Made by a program: the position numbers and the translations under genes. The notes beneath the pieces are model-generated. The model searched no databases, was not told the DNA's origin, and was given only the letters and a program-made list of their open reading frames with translations. From Eriocheir sinensis (Eukaryota > Arthropoda > Malacostraca > Decapoda > Varunidae), in NCBI RefSeq assembly GCF_024679095.1, contig NW_026111747.1:186001-250000 (forward strand): a DNA stretch of 64,000 nt, read 5' to 3'. Of the stretch, positions 31,111-50,243 are shown in pieces; the stretch's first letter is position 1; every line of letters starts with the position of its first letter.

Positions 31111-33420
31111 TACAAAAATGCACATAAAATAAAGTAAATTTGCATTAAAATATATATACAAAACACACATTAAATAATGTAAATGCGTACATAAAATAAC
31201 CTAAATTTGTATAAAACTATATACAAAAATACACAAAAATAATTAAAATTTGTACGAAAAGAAATATACAAAATACACATAAAATTTGTATTGAAATACA
31301 TATACAAAATACACATAAAATAATGTAAATTTGAATGAAAATATATAAACAAATACACTTAAATAACGTAAATTTGTATAAAATATATATGAAGATACAC
31401 ATTAAATAATGTAAATGTGTATAAAAAAATATATACAAAAAAGAAATAGAATAATGTAAAATCGTATGAAAATAAATACAGAGAATATCAACAAAATAAT
31501 GTAAATTTGTATGAAAAGAAAAATGCAAAATTCCCATAAAATAGCGCATTTTTTCTAAAAATATATATACCAAAATACACATAAATATTTAAATTTGTAT
31601 TGAAATAAATATACAAAATGCACATACAGTAAGGTAAATTTGTATTGAAAGTGATATTCAAAAATACATATAAAACAATGTAAATTTGTTTCAGAATATA
31701 TATACGAATACACATAAAATAACGTAGATCTCTATAGAAATATATATACAAAATACTCATGAAATTATGTAAATACGTATAAAAATATATATACAAAATA
31801 CATATTATGTAATGTAAATTCGTGTCAAAATAAATAAACAAAATATCATGAAAAGAATGTGTATTTGTATGAAAATAAATAATAGATAATAAATTTGAAT
31901 GAAATATATATGCAAGATACACATTAAATAATGTAAATATGTATAAAAAATAATATATACAAAAAAAAAATACCCATAAAATAACTCATATTTAAAAAAA
32001 AATATATATACAAAAACACACTAAATAATTGAGTTTGTGTTAAAATAAATATACAAAATACACATACAATAAGGTAGATTTTTATTGAAATAGATATGCA
32101 AAAAACACATAAAATAATGAGATTTTTTATCAAAATATATACGAATACACACAATAAAATTACGTAAATTTTTATGAAAACATATATACAAAATACACAT
32201 AAAATAATGTAAATACATAGAAAAATATATATACAAAATACACATAAAATAATGAAAATACGTATCAAAATAAATAAACAAAATTTCCTCTAAAAGAATG
32301 TATATTTGTAGGAAAATATACATACAAAATACAAATAAAATAACAAAAATTTGTATAAAAATATATACAAAAGTACACAAAAATAATTTAAATTTGTTTG
32401 AAAATAGATATGCAAAATACACATGAAATTAGGTAAATTTTTATTGAAATACATACACAAAATACACATAAAATAATGTAAATTTGTATGAAAATATATA
32501 ACCAAATACTCATAAGATAACATAAATTTCCATAAAATATATGTACAAAATATACATTAAATAATGTAAATATGTCTAAAAATATATATACAAAATACAC
32601 AGAATAACGTAAAATCGTATCAAAATAAATAAACAGACTATCAATAAAATAATGTAAATTTGTATGAAAATAAAGATGCAAAATACCCATATAATAACGC
32701 ATATTTGTTTAAAATATATATACAAAAATACACATAAAATAATTAAATTTGTATCAAAATAAATATACAAAAGGCACATACAACAAAGAAAATTTGTATT
32801 GAAATAGATATGCGAAATACACATAAATAATGTAAATTTGTATCAAAATATATATACGAATACACATAAAATAGAGTAAATTTCTATGAAAATATATATT
32901 CAAAATACATATAAAATTATGTAAATAAGTATAAAAATATATATATCACATACACCTAAAATAATGAAAATTCGTATCAAAATAAATAAACAAAATTCCG
33001 ATAAAAGAACGTATATTTGTAGGAAAATAAATATACAAAATACACATAAAATTACGAAAATTTGAATAAAAATATATACTAAAATACACAAAATTAATTT
33101 CGATTTGTATGAAAATATATATACATAATACACATATAATTAGCTAAATTTGCATTTAAATACATGTACAAAATACACATGAAATAATGTAAATTTGTAT
33201 GAAATGAAAACAAGTTCACATAAAATAACGTTCATTTATATGAAATATATATACAAAATATACATAGAATAATGTAAAATCGTATCAAAATTCCACACAG
33301 AATATCAATAAAATAAAGTAAATTTGTATGAAAATAAAGATACAAAATACTCATAAAATAAAGGATTTTTTTTATGAAAATACATATACAGAAATACACA
33401 TAGAATAATTAAATTTGTAT
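31111..33420 (-). repeat. Satellite block 18, inverted
   Basis: About 51 monomers. The left 0.3 kb is the inverted copy of the end of block 7. TAATAGATAATAAATTTG near 31,880 marks the same fused monomer as 4,840 and 10,975. The right part from 31,971 is the second copy of the 2.68-kb spaced duplication. Confidence 0.9.
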
Positions 33421-33675
33421 TATTTTATATGTACTTTGTATATATATTTTTATACGCATTTACATTATTTAACATTTATTTAATTTAATTACTTCTGTGT
33501 ATTTTTGTATATAGTTTTATACAAATTTACGATATTTTATGTGTATTTTGTATATTTATATTTATACAAATACACATTCATTTATTGGTATTTTGTTTAT
33601 TTATTTTGATACGATTTTACATTATTTTATGTGTATTTTGTATTCATTTTTTTTATACGTGTTTATTTCATTTTA
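31971..33675. repeat. Segmental duplication D, copy 2
   Basis: Same order as 29,288-30,996. Unlike copy 1 it has TTCCACACAGAATATC near 33,291, a small internal deletion/substitution in m2. Confidence 0.85.
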
Positions 33676-33680
33676 TTCAT
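33421..33680 (+). repeat. Satellite block 19, short + block
   Basis: About six monomers, a copy of the left part of block 17. It breaks off in TTTATTTCATTTTATTCA, where block 17 continues into ordinary m12. Confidence 0.87.
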
Positions 33681-35739
33681 TCAAATAACGTAAATTTATA
33701 TAAAACTATATACAAAAATACACAGAAGTAATTAAATTTGTATGAAAATATATACAAAATACACACAAAATAAGCTAAATTTGAATTGAAATATATATAC
33801 AAAATACATGAAATAAAGTAAATTTGTATCAAAATATTTATACAAATACACATATAATAATGTAAATTTGTATGAAAATATATAAACAAAATACACATTA
33901 AATAATGTAAATACGTATAAAAAAAATGTGTACAAAATACACATATAGTCATGTAAGTCGTATCAAAATAAATAAACAAAATACCAATAAAATAATATAA
34001 ATTTGTATGAGTAAACGTGTATAAATATAAATGTACAAAATACACATACAAAATAAACATAAAATAAGGTAAATTTGTAATGAAATATATGTACAAAATA
34101 CACATAAAATAATGTAAATTTATATGAAAATATATATACAAATAAAATACCATGAATTTGTATAAAATTATATATTCAAAATAAATATTAAATAATGTAA
34201 ATGCGTATAAAAATATATATAAAAAGTACATATAAAATAATGTAAATTCTTATAAATATAAATCAACAAAATACCAATAAAATAATATATATTTGAATGA
34301 AAATAGATTTACAAAATACACAACCTAACTAAAATTTGTATTGAAATATATACAAAAATACATAAAAATAATTTGAGTTTGTATGAAAATAGATATTCAA
34401 AATACACATAAAACTAGGTAAATTTCTTTTGAAATATATATACAAAATACCCATAAAATATTGTAAATTTGTGTCAAAATATATAAACAAATACACATAA
34501 AATAGCGTAAATTTGTATGAAAAATATATACAAAATACACATAGAATAATGTCAAATCGTATCAAAATGAATGAGCAGAATATCAATAAAATAACGTAAA
34601 TTTTGTATAAAAAAAAAGATGCAAAATACCCATAAAATAAAGCATATTTTTATAAAAATACATATACAAAAATACACATAGAATAATTAAATTTGTATTA
34701 AAATTAATATACAAAATGCATATACAATAAGATAAATTTTTATTGAAAAAATATGCAAAATACACATAAAAGTGTACATTTGTTTAAAAATCTATATACG
34801 AATACACATAATATAACGTAGATTTCTACTGAAATTTATATACAAAATACACATGAAATGATGTAAATACGTACAAAAATATATATATACACAAAATACA
34901 CCTTAAATAATTTAAATTCTCGTCAAAATAAATAAACAAAATATCAATAAACGAATGTGTATTTGTATGAAAATAGATATACAAAATATTCATAAAATAA
35001 CCTAAGTTTGTATAAAACTATATTAAAAATTACACAAAAATAATTTAAATTTGTATGAAAATAAATATACAAAATACACATAAAATTAGGTAAATTTGTA
35101 TTGAAATACATATACAAAATACACATAAAATAGTGGAAATTTGAATGAAAATATATAAACATATTCACTTAAAATAACGTAAATTTGTATCAAATATATA
35201 TACAAAATACTAATTAAATAATGTAAATATGTATAAAAAAATATATACAAAACACAAATAGAATAATGTAAAATCGTATCAAAATAAATACACAGAATAT
35301 TAATAAAATAGTGTAAATTTGTATGAAAATAAAGATGCAAAATAGCCATAAAATAACGCATTTTTATAAAAATATATATAAAAATACACATAAAATATTA
35401 AAATTTGTATTAAAATAAATATAAAAAATGCACATACTGTAAGGTAAATTTGTATAGAAATAGATATGCAAAATACATATAAAACAATGTAAATTTGTTT
35501 CAAAATATATATACGAATACACATAAAATAACGTTGATTTCTATAAAAATATATACAAAATACACATAAAATGAAGTAGATACGTATAAAAAAATGAATA
35601 CAAAATACACATAAAAATCGTATCAAAATAAATGAACAAAATACCAGTAAAAGAATGTGTATTTGTATAAATATAAATATACAAAATACACATAAAATAT
35701 CGTAAATTTGTATAAAACTATATACAAAAATACACAGAA
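33681..35739 (-). repeat. Satellite block 20, inverted
   Basis: About 46 monomers. The left part (33,683-34,020, with GAGTAAACGTGTAT at its right end) matches the ends of the minus blocks at 49.2, 51.5 and 53.4 kb, but here it continues in minus orientation instead of switching. m10-m1 in reverse lies near 34,900-35,370. Confidence 0.88.
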
Positions 35740-36414
35740 CAAATACACATTCTTTTATTGGTATTTTGTTTATTTATTTTGTTTCGAATTTACATTATTT
35801 TATGTGTATTTTGTTTACATTTTTTTATACGTATGTACTTAATTTTATGTGTATTTTGTATATATATTTTTATAGAAATCTACGTTATTTTATATGTATT
35901 CGAATATATATTTTGAAACAAATTTACATTGTTTTAAATGTATTTTTGCATATCTCTTTCAATAGAAGTTTACTTTATTGTACGTGCATTTTGTATATTT
36001 ATTTCAATACAAATTTAAATATTCTATGTGTATTTTGGTATATATATATTTTTATAAAAAATGCGCTATTTGATGGGAATTTTGCATCTTTATTTTCATA
36101 CAAATTTACATTATTTTATTAATATTCGGTGTATTTCTTTTGATACGATTTTACATTATTCTATTTGTTTTTTGTATATATTTTTGTGTATTTTTGTATA
36201 TAGTTTTATGCAAATTTAGGTTATTTTATGTACGCATTTACATTATTTAATGTGTGTTTTGTATATATATTTTTATGCAAATTTACTTTATTTTATGTGC
36301 ATTTTTGTACATATATTTTTTTAGAAATTTGCGTTGATTTATGTGTATTTGTATATGTTTTCTCATGCAAATTTACATTATTTTATTGCTATTTTGTTTA
36401 TTTATTTTGTTACG
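35740..36414 (+). repeat. Satellite block 21
   Basis: About 15 monomers. It starts abruptly in m10 (AAATACACATTCTTTTATTG) and goes through m11-m16 and a GCGCTATTTGATGGG m1. After a junction near 36,178 it has the GTACGCATTTACATT and TATGTTTTCTCATGC types. The right switch is shared with 43,003. Confidence 0.88.
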
Positions 36415-37245
36415 GATGAAAATAGATGTACAAAATATACATAAAATAAACTAAATTTGTATTGAAATATATGTACAAAATACATAAAATAATGTAAATT
36501 TGTATCAAAATATTTTAACAGATGCGCATAAAATAACGTAAATTTGTTTTAAAATATACAAAATACACATTAAATAATGTAAATATGTATAAAAAAAATA
36601 TATACAAAAAACAAATAGAATAATGTAAAATAGTATCAAAACAAATACACAGAATAGTAATAAAACAATGTAAATTTGTAAGAAAATAAAGATGCAAAAT
36701 ACCCATTAAATAACGCATTTTTTATAAAAATATATATACCAAAATACACATGAAAAAATTAATTTGTATTAAAATAAATATACAAAATACACATACAATA
36801 AGGTAAATCTGTATTGAAATAGATATGCAAAATACATATAAAACAATGTAAATTTGTTTTAAAATATATATACGATTACACATAAAATAACGTAGATTTG
36901 TATAAAAATATATATACAAAATACACATAAAATGAGGTAAATACGTATAAGAAAATGTATACAAAATACACATAAAATAATGTAAATTCGTATCAAAATA
37001 AATAAACAAAATACCAATAAAAGAATGTGTATTTGAATAAATATAAATATACAAAATACACATAAAATAACGTAAATTTGTATAAAACTATATACAAAAA
37101 TACACAGAAGTAATTAAATTCGTATGAAAATAGATATACAAAATACATATAAAATAAGCTAAATTTGAATTGAAATGTATATACAAAAAACATTAAATAA
37201 TGTAGATTTGTATCAAAATATTTATAAAAATACATATAACGTAAA
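36190..37245. repeat. Segmental duplication G, copy 1 (partner 42,775-43,850)
   Basis: Direct copies about 6,588 bp apart, crossing the plus-to-minus switch at 36,415 and 43,003 (GATACGAATGAAAATAGAT in copy 2). Copy 1 reads GTTACGGATGAAAATAGAT at the switch. Confidence 0.8.
36415..37245 (-). repeat. Satellite block 22, inverted
   Basis: About 19 monomers, in reverse from m5-m1 (36,540-36,720) to m16-m12 (to about 36,960) and the GCTAAATTTGAATTGAAAT type near 37,158. It is a close copy of the beginning of block 26 (43,003-43,850). Confidence 0.88.
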
Positions 37246-39027
37246 TTTTGATACGATTTTACATTATTCTATTTGTGTTTTGTATATATATTTTTTTATA
37301 CATATTTACATTATGTAATGTGTATTTTGAATATATATTTCATACAAATTTACGTTATTATATGTGTATTTGTTTATATATTTTCTTTCAAATTTACATT
37401 ATTTTAAGTGTATTTTGTATATGTATTTCAATACAAATTAACCTAATTTTATGTGTATTTTGTATATTTCTTTTCATACAAATTTAAATTATTTTTGTGT
37501 ATTTTTGTATATAGTTTTATACAAATTTAGGTTATTTTATGTACGCATTTACATTATTTAATGTGTGTTTTGTATATATATTTTTATCCATAGTTACTTT
37601 ATTTTACGTTCATTTTTGGACATATATTTTTATAGAAATTAGCGTTATTTTATATGTATTTGTATATGTTTTCTCATACAAATTTACATTATTTTATTGA
37701 TATTTTGTTTATTTAGTTTGATACGAATTAAATGATTATATGTGTATTTTGTACATATTTTTTATACGTATTTACATTACTTAATGTGTATTTTGTTTAT
37801 ATATTTTAAACAAATTTACGTTATTATATGTATTTTTATAAATATTTTGATACAAATTTACATTATTTTATGTATTTTGTATCTACATTTCAATTCAAAT
37901 TTAGCTTATTTTATCTGTATTTTGTATATCTATTTTCATACGAGTTTAATTACATCTGTGTATTTTTGTATATAGTTTTATATAAATTTACGTTATTTTA
38001 TGTGAATTTTGTATATTTATATTTATACAAATACACATTCTTTTATTGGTATATTGTTTATTTATTTTGATACGAATTTACATTATTTTATGAGTATTTT
38101 GTATACATTTTTTTATACGTATTTACTTCATTTTATATGTATTTTGTATATATATTTTTATAGAAATCTACGTTATTTTATGTGTATTCGTATGTATTTT
38201 GAAACAAATTTACATTGTTTTATATGTATTTTGCATATCTATTTCAATACAAATTTACCTTATTGTATGTGTTTTTTGTATATTTATTTTAATACAAATT
38301 TAATTTTTTGATGAATATTTTGGTATATATATTTTTATAAATAAAAAAAATTATTCTATTTGTGTTTTGTACATATTTTTTTTTATACAAATTTACGTTA
38401 TTTTAAGTGTATTTGTTTATGTATTTTCATTCAAATTTACATTATTTTATGTGTATTTTGTATATGTATTTCAATACAAATTTACCTAATTTTATGTGTA
38501 TTTTGTATATTTATTTCCATACAAATTTAAAATATTTTTGTGTATTTTTATATATAGTTTGATACAAATTTAGGTTATTTTATGTGTATTTTGTATATCT
38601 ATTTTCATACAAATACACATTCTTTTATTTATATTTTGTTTATTTATTTTGACGCGAATTTACATTTTTTAATGTGTATTTTGTATATATATTTTTATAC
38701 GAGTTTACACCATTTCATGTGTATTTTGTATAGTTTTAAACAAATTTATATTATTTAATTTGTATTTTGTATATATATATTTATACAAATACACATTCTT
38801 TTATTGGTATTTTGTTTATTTATTTTGATACTAATTTAATTATTTTATATGTATTTTGTATACATTTTTTATACGTATTTACTTAATTTTATGTGTATTT
38901 TGTATATATATTTTTATAGAAATCTACCTTATTTCATGTGTGTTCGTATATATATTTTGAAACAAATTTACATTGTTTATATGTATTTTGCATATCTATT
39001 TTTGTATATTCTGTATTTATTTTTGTT
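37246..39027 (+). repeat. Satellite block 23
   Basis: Its first 0.7 kb equals 20,870-21,585. A deletion joint near 38,337-38,350 (ATAAATAAAAAAAATTATTC) removes m1 and m2 and joins m16 straight to m3. A second joint near 38,732 (GTATAGTTTTAAAC) joins two monomers. The right end is a truncated m14 followed by TTTTTGTTATACATAG. Confidence 0.87.
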
Positions 39028-40414
39028 ATACATAGAATAATGTAAAATCGTATCAAAATAAGTACACAGAATATCAATAAAATAATTTAAATTTGTATGA
39101 AAATAAAGATGCAAAATACCCATAAAATAAAGCATATTTTTTTTTTAAAACATATACAAAAATACACATAGAATAATTAAATATGTGTTAAAATTAATAT
39201 ACAAAATGCACATACAATAAGGTAAGTTTGTATTGAAAAAAAAAAAACGCAAAATACACATAAAACAGTGTAAATTTGTTTCAAAATATATATACAAATA
39301 CACATAAAATAACGTTGATTTCTATACGAATATATATACAAAATACACATGAAATGATGTAAATACGTATAAAAATATATATACAAAATACACATTAAAT
39401 ACTGTAAATTCGCGTCAAAATAAATAAACAAAATATCAATAAAAGAATGTGTATTTGTATGAAAATAGATATACAAAATACACATAAAATAACCTAAATT
39501 TGTATCAAACTATATACAAAAATACACAAAAATATTTAAAATTTGTATAAAAATAAATATACAAAATACTCATAAAATTAGGTAAATTTTTATTGACATA
39601 CATATACAAAATACACATAAAATAATGTAAATTTGAATGAAAAGACATAAACAAATACACATAAAATAACGTAAATTTGTATAAAAAAATATATACAAAA
39701 CACAAATAGAATAATGTAAAATCGTATCAAAATAAATACACAGAATATTAATAAAATAATGTAAATTTGTATGAAAATAAAGAGGCAAAATACCCATAAA
39801 ATAATGCATTTTTTTTATTTATAAAAATATATATACCAAAATACACATAAAAAAATTAAATTTGTATTAAAATAAATATATAAAAAACACATACAATAAG
39901 GTAAATTTGTATTGAAATAGATATGCAAAATACATATAAAACAATGTAAATTTGTTTCAAAATATATATACGAATACACATAAAATACCGTAGATTTCTA
40001 TAAAAATATATATACAAAATACACATAAAATGAAGTAAATACGTATAAAAAAATGTATACAAAATACACATAAAATAATGTAAAATCGTATCAAAATAAA
40101 TATACAAAATAACAATAAAAGAATGTGTATTTGTATAAATATAAATATACAAAATACACATAAAATAACGTAAATTTATATAAAACTATATACAAAAATA
40201 CACAGAAGTATTTTAATTTGTATGAAAAAAGATATACAAAATAAGGTAAATTCGTTTCAAATTCAATAAACAAAATTCAGATAAAAGAAAGTATATTTGT
40301 AGAAAAAATAAATATACAAAATACACATAAAATAACGAAAATTTGTTTGAAAATATATAAAAAAATAAACAAAAATAATTTCAATTTGTATGAAAATAAA
40401 TTTACAAAATACAC
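39028..40414 (-). repeat. Satellite block 24, inverted
   Basis: About 31 monomers. The part 39,330-40,230 equals 48,030-48,900 (offset about 8.69 kb). A 12-base A run interrupted by C lies near 39,236. The last 80 bp is the duplicate of block 4. Confidence 0.88.
39330..40230 (-). repeat. Segmental duplication I (partner 48,030-48,900)
   Basis: Both minus copies hold TTCGCGTC, the ATTTGTATCAAACTATATAC monomer and m7-m1, m16-m10 in reverse, at an offset of about 8,690 bp. It links block 24 to the local series E. Confidence 0.8.
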
Positions 40415-41640
40415 ATGTATTTTGTATATCTATTTTCACACAAATTTAATTACTTTTGTGTATTTTTGCATATAGTTTTATATAAATTTACGTTATTTTA
40501 TTTGTATTTTGTATATTTATATTTATACAATACACATTCTTTTATTAGTATTTTGTTCATTTATTTTCATATGAGTTTACATTATTTTATGTGTATTTTG
40601 TATACCTTTTTTTATACGTATTTACTTCATTTTATGTGTATTTTGTATATTTATTTTCATAGAAATCTACGTTATTTTATGTGTATTCGTATATATATTT
40701 TGAAAAAAATTTACATGGTTTTATATGTATTTTGCATATCTATTTCAATACAGATTTACCTTATTGTATGTGCATTTTGTATATTTATTTTAATACAAAT
40801 TCAAATATTTTATGTGTGTCTTGGTATAAATATTTTTATAAAAAATGCGTTATTTTATGGGTATTTTGCATCTTAATTTTCATACAAATTTACATTATTT
40901 TATTAATATTCTGTGAATTTATTTTGATACGATTTTATATTATTCTATTTGTGTTTTGTATATATCTTTTTTTATACATATTTACATTATTTAATGTGTA
41001 TTTTTTATATATATTTTATACAAATTTACGTTATTTTAAGTGTATTTGTTTATATATTTTCATTCAAATTTACATTATTTTATGTGTATTTTGTAAATGT
41101 ATTTCAATACAAATTTACCTAATTTTATGTGTATTTTGTATATTTATTTTCATACAAAGTAAAACTATTTTTGTGTATTTTTGTATATAGTTTTACACAA
41201 ATTTAGGTGATTTTATATGTATATTGTATATCTGTTTTCATACAAATACACATTCTTTTATTGATATTTTGTTTATTTATTTTGACGCGAATTTACATTA
41301 TTTAATGTGTATTTTATATATATATATATTTTATACGTGTTTATGTACATCATTTGATGTGTATTTTGCATATATATTTCTATAGAAATCTACGTTGATT
41401 TATGAGTATTCGTAAATAGATTTTGAAGTAAATTTACACTGTTTTATGTGTATTTTGCATATTTTTTTCAATACAAATTTACCTTATTGTATATGCATTT
41501 TGTATATTAATTTTAATACAAATTTAATTATGCTATGTGTATTTTTGTATATGTTTTTTTATAAAAATATGCTTTATTTTATGGGTATTTTGCATTTTTA
41601 TTTTCATACAAATTTACATTATTTTATTTATATTCTGTTT
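40335..41640. repeat. Segmental duplication F, copy 2
   Basis: Colinear with 3,086-4,370. An added TATATATATATTTTATACG (near 41,318) lengthens one m11 compared with copy 1. Confidence 0.82.
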
Positions 41641-43003
41641 ATTTTTTTGAAACAATTTTACATTATTCTATGTGTATTTTGTATATCTATATTTATACGT
41701 ATTTACTTAATTTTATGTGTATTTTGTATATATATTTTTATAGAAATCTACGTTATTTTATGTGTATTCGTATATATATTTTGAAACAAATTTACATTGT
41801 TTTATATGTATTTTTGCATATCTCTTTCAATACAAGTTTACCTTATTGTATATGCATTTTGTATATTTATTTCAATACAAATTTAAATATTTTATGTGTA
41901 TTTTGGTATATATATTTTTATAAGAAATGCGCTATTTGATTTGAATTTTGCATCTTTATTTTCATACAAATTTACATTATTTTATTAATATTCGGTGTAT
42001 TTATTTTGTTACGATTTCACATTATTCTATTTGTTTTTTGTATATATTTTTTTTTTACATATTTACATTATTTAATGTGTATCTTGCATATATATTTCAT
42101 ACAAATTTATTATCCATTATTTATTTTCATGCAAATACACATTCTTTTCATGATATTTTGTTTATTTATTTTGACACGAATTTACCTAGATATGTATTTT
42201 GTATATATATTTTTATACGTATTTACATAATTTCATGTGTATTTTGTATATATATTTCTATAGAAATCTACGTTATTATATGTGTATTCGTATATATATT
42301 TTAAAAGAAATTAACTTTGTTTTATATGTATTTTTGAATATCTCTTTCAATACATATTTACCTTACTGTATATGCATTTTGTATATTTATTTCAATACAA
42401 ATTTAAATATTTTATGTGTATATTGGTACATATATTTTTAGAAAAAATGCGCTATTTTATGGGAATTTTGCATCTTTCTTTTCACACAAATTTACATTAT
42501 TTTATTGATATTCTGTGTATTTATATTGATAGGATTTTACATTATTCTATTTCTTTTTTGTATATATTTTTTAATAAACATTTACATTATTTAATGTGTA
42601 TCATGCATATATATTTTATACAAATTTACGTTATTTTAAGTGTATTTGTTTATATATTTTCATTCAAATTTACATTATTTTATGTGTATTTTGTATATGT
42701 ATTTCAATACAAATTTACCTAATTTTATGTGTATTTTGTATATTTCTTTTCATAGAAATTTAAAAAATTTTTGTGTATTTTTGTATATAGTTTTATACAA
42801 ATTTAGGTTATTTTATGTACTCATTTACATTATTTAATGTGTGTTTTTTATATATATTTTTATGCAAATTTACTTTATTTTATGTGCATTTTTGTACATA
42901 TATTTTTTTAGAAATTTGCGTTATTTTATGTGTATTTGTATATGTTTTCTCATACAAATTTACATTATTTTATTGCTATTTTGTTTATTTATTTTGATAC
43001 GAA
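40415..43003 (+). repeat. Satellite block 25
   Basis: It has a full 16-monomer cycle with m1 at about 40,849 and the next at about 41,573. Shortened cycles with GCGCTATTTGATTTG and GCGCTATTTTATGGG m1 copies follow (near 41,928 and 42,448). The fused marker TATTATCCATTATTTATT is near 42,107. Its first 1.3 kb duplicates block 5. Confidence 0.9.
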
Positions 43004-43850
43004 TGAAAATAGATATACAAAATATACATAAAATAAACTAAATTTGTATTAAAATATATATACAAAATACATAAAATAATGTAAATTTGTATCAAAATAT
43101 TTTAATAGATGCGCATAAAATAACGTAAATTTATTTTAAAATATACAAAATACACATTAAATAATGTAAATATGTATAAAAAAATATATACAAAACACAA
43201 ATAGAATAATGTAAAATCGTATCAAAATAAATACACTGAATATTAATAAAACAATGTAAATTTGTATGAAAATAAAGATGCAAAATACCCATTAAATAAC
43301 GCATTTTTTTATAAAAATATATATACCAAAATACACATGAAAAAATTAATTTGTATTAAAATAAATATACAAAATACACATACAATAATTTAAATCTGAA
43401 ATTGAAATTGAAATAGATATGCAAAATACATATAAAACAATGTAAATTTTTTTCAAAATATATACGAATACACATAAAATAACGTAGATTTGTATAAAAA
43501 TATATATATACAAAATACACATAAAATGAAGTAAATACGTATAAGAAAATGTATACAAAAATCACATAAAATAATGTAAATTCGTATCAAAATAAATAAA
43601 CAAAATACCAATAAAAGAATGTGTATTTGTATAGACATAAATATACAAAATACACATAAAATAACGTAAATTTGTATAAAACTATATACAAAAATACACA
43701 GAAGTTATTAAATTCGTATGAAAATAGATATACAAAATACAGATAAAATAAGCTAAATTTGAATTGAAATGTATATAGAAAAGACATAAAATAATGTAAA
43801 TTTGTATCAAAATATTTATAAAAATACATATAATAACGTAAATTTGTTTA
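42775..43850. repeat. Segmental duplication G, copy 2
   Basis: Same order as 36,190-37,245, with the GAAATTGAAATTG microduplication near 43,400 as a private difference. Confidence 0.8.
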
Positions 43851-45249
43851 AAAATATATAAACACAATACACATTAAGTAATGTAAATACGTATAAAAAA
43901 TATGTACAAAATACACATATAATCATGTAATTCGTATCAAACTAAATAAACAAAATATCAATAAAATAATGTAAATTTGTATGAGAAAACATATACAAAT
44001 ACATATAAAATAACGCTAATTTCCATAAAAATATGTCTAAAAATGAACGTAAAATAAAGTAACTTTGGATAAAAATATATATACAAAACACACATTAAAT
44101 AATGTAAATGCGTACATAAAATAACCTAAATTTGTATAAAACTATATACAAAAATACACAAAAATAATTTAAATTTGTATGAAAAGAAATATACAAAATG
44201 CACATAAAATTAGGTTAATTTGTATTGAAATACATATACAAAATATACATAAAATAATGTAAATTTGAAAGAAAATATATAAACAAACACATATCATAAC
44301 GTAAATTTGTATGAAATACATATACAAAATACACATTAAATAATGTAAATATGTATAAAAAAATATATACAAAACACAAATAGAATAATGTAAAATCGTA
44401 TCAAAATATATACACAGAATATTAATAAAATAATGTAAATTTGTATGAAAATTAAGATGCAAAATACTTATAAAATAACGCATTTTTTATAAAATTATTG
44501 ATACCAAAATACACATAAAATATTTGAATTTGTATTAAAATAAATATACAAAATGCACATACAATAAGGTAAATTTGTATTGAAATAGATATGCAAAATA
44601 CATATCAAATAATGTAAATTTGTTTCAAAATATATATACGAATACACATAAAAGAACGTAGATTTCTATAAAAATACATATACAAAATACACATAAAATT
44701 AAGTTAATACGTATAAAAAAATGTATACAAAATACACATAAAATAATGTAAATTCGTATAAATGTAAATAAACAATATACCAATAAAAGAATGTGTATTT
44801 GTATAAATATAAATATACAAAATGCACATAAAATAACGTAAATTTATATAAAACTATATACATAAAATAACGCAAATTTCTATAAAAATATATGTACAAA
44901 AATGAATATAAAATAAATTTACATAAAAATATATATAAAAAACACACATTAGATAAAGTAAATGAGTATAAAAATATGTAAACAAAATACCTATGAAATA
45001 ATCTAAATTCGTATCGAATTAAATTAAGAAAATACCAATAAAATATTGTAGTTTTGGAATAAAATATATATACAAAATACACATAAAATAACCTAAATAC
45101 AAATACAAATATACACATAAAATAATTTAAAATTGAATGCAATAAATATACAAAATAAACATAAAATAAGGTAAATTTGTAATGGAATATATGAAAAAAT
45201 ACTCATAAAATAATATAAATTTGTATGAAAATATATATACAAATACACA

Positions 45250-49177
<3,928 letters not shown>

Positions 49178-49184
<7 letters not shown>

Positions 49185-49195
49185 TGTATGTTGCA
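49178..49195. other. Orientation switch g (also 51,507, 53,410)
   Basis: ATGAGTAAACGTGTATGTTG joins minus to plus satellite three times. At 34,007-34,025 the same left half is followed by minus sequence (GTAAACGTGTATAAATAT), which shows the state without this flip. Confidence 0.85.
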
Positions 49196-50243
49196 TATTT
49201 TTTCAATACAAATTTACCTTATTATATACGCATTTTGCATATTAATTTTAATACAAATTTAGTTATTCGATGTGTATTTTTGTATCTGTATTTTTATAAA
49301 CATATGCTTTATTTTTTGGGTATTTTGCATCTTTATTTTCATACAAATTTACATTATTTTATTGATATTCTGCTCATTCATTTTGATACGAATTGACATT
49401 ATTCTATGTTTATTTTTCATACAAATTTACGTTATTTTATGTGTATTTGTTTATATATTTTGACACAAATTTACAATATTATATGGGTATTTTGTATATA
49501 CATTTCAAAAGAAATTTACCTAGATTTATGTGTATTTTGTATATCTATTTTCATACAAACTCAAATTATTTCTATGTATTTTTGTATATATTTTAATACA
49601 AATTTTAGTTATGTTATGTGTATTTTGTAAATTTATTTTCATTCAAATATATATTATTTTATTGGTGTTTTGTTGATTTATATTGATACGAATTTGCAAT
49701 ATTTTATATGTACTTTGTATATATATTTTTATACGCTTTTACATTATTTAATATTTATTTTGAATATATATTTTTATACAAATTCATGGTATTTTATGTG
49801 TATTTGTATATATATTTTAATATAAATTTACATTATTTTATGTGTATTTTGTACATATATTTTTTTTCAAATCTACCTTATTTTATGTTTATTTTGTATG
49901 TGTATTTTGTATATTTATATTTATCCAAATACACATTCTTTTATTGGTATTTTGTTTATTTATTTTAATTCGAATTTACATTATTTTATGTGTATTTTGT
50001 ATACATTTTTTTATACGTATTTATTTAATTTTTAGTGTATTTTGTATATATATTTTTATAGAAATCTACGTTTTTTTTATTTGTATTCGTATATATATTT
50101 TGAAACAAATTTACATTGTTTTATATGTATTTTTGCATATCTCTTTCAATACAAATTTACCTTATTGTATGTGCATTTTGTATATTTATTTCAATGCAAA
50201 TTTAAATATTTTATGTGTATTTTGGTATATATATTTTTATAAG
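49185..50243 (+). repeat. Satellite block 29
   Basis: About 24 monomers. It begins TATGTTGCATATTTTTTC and includes m16, an m1 of the TGCTTTATTTTTTGGG kind, GACACAAATTTAC near 49,463, and m10-m16 to TTTTTATAAG. It is related to 9,730-10,790. A shorter copy is block 31. Confidence 0.9.
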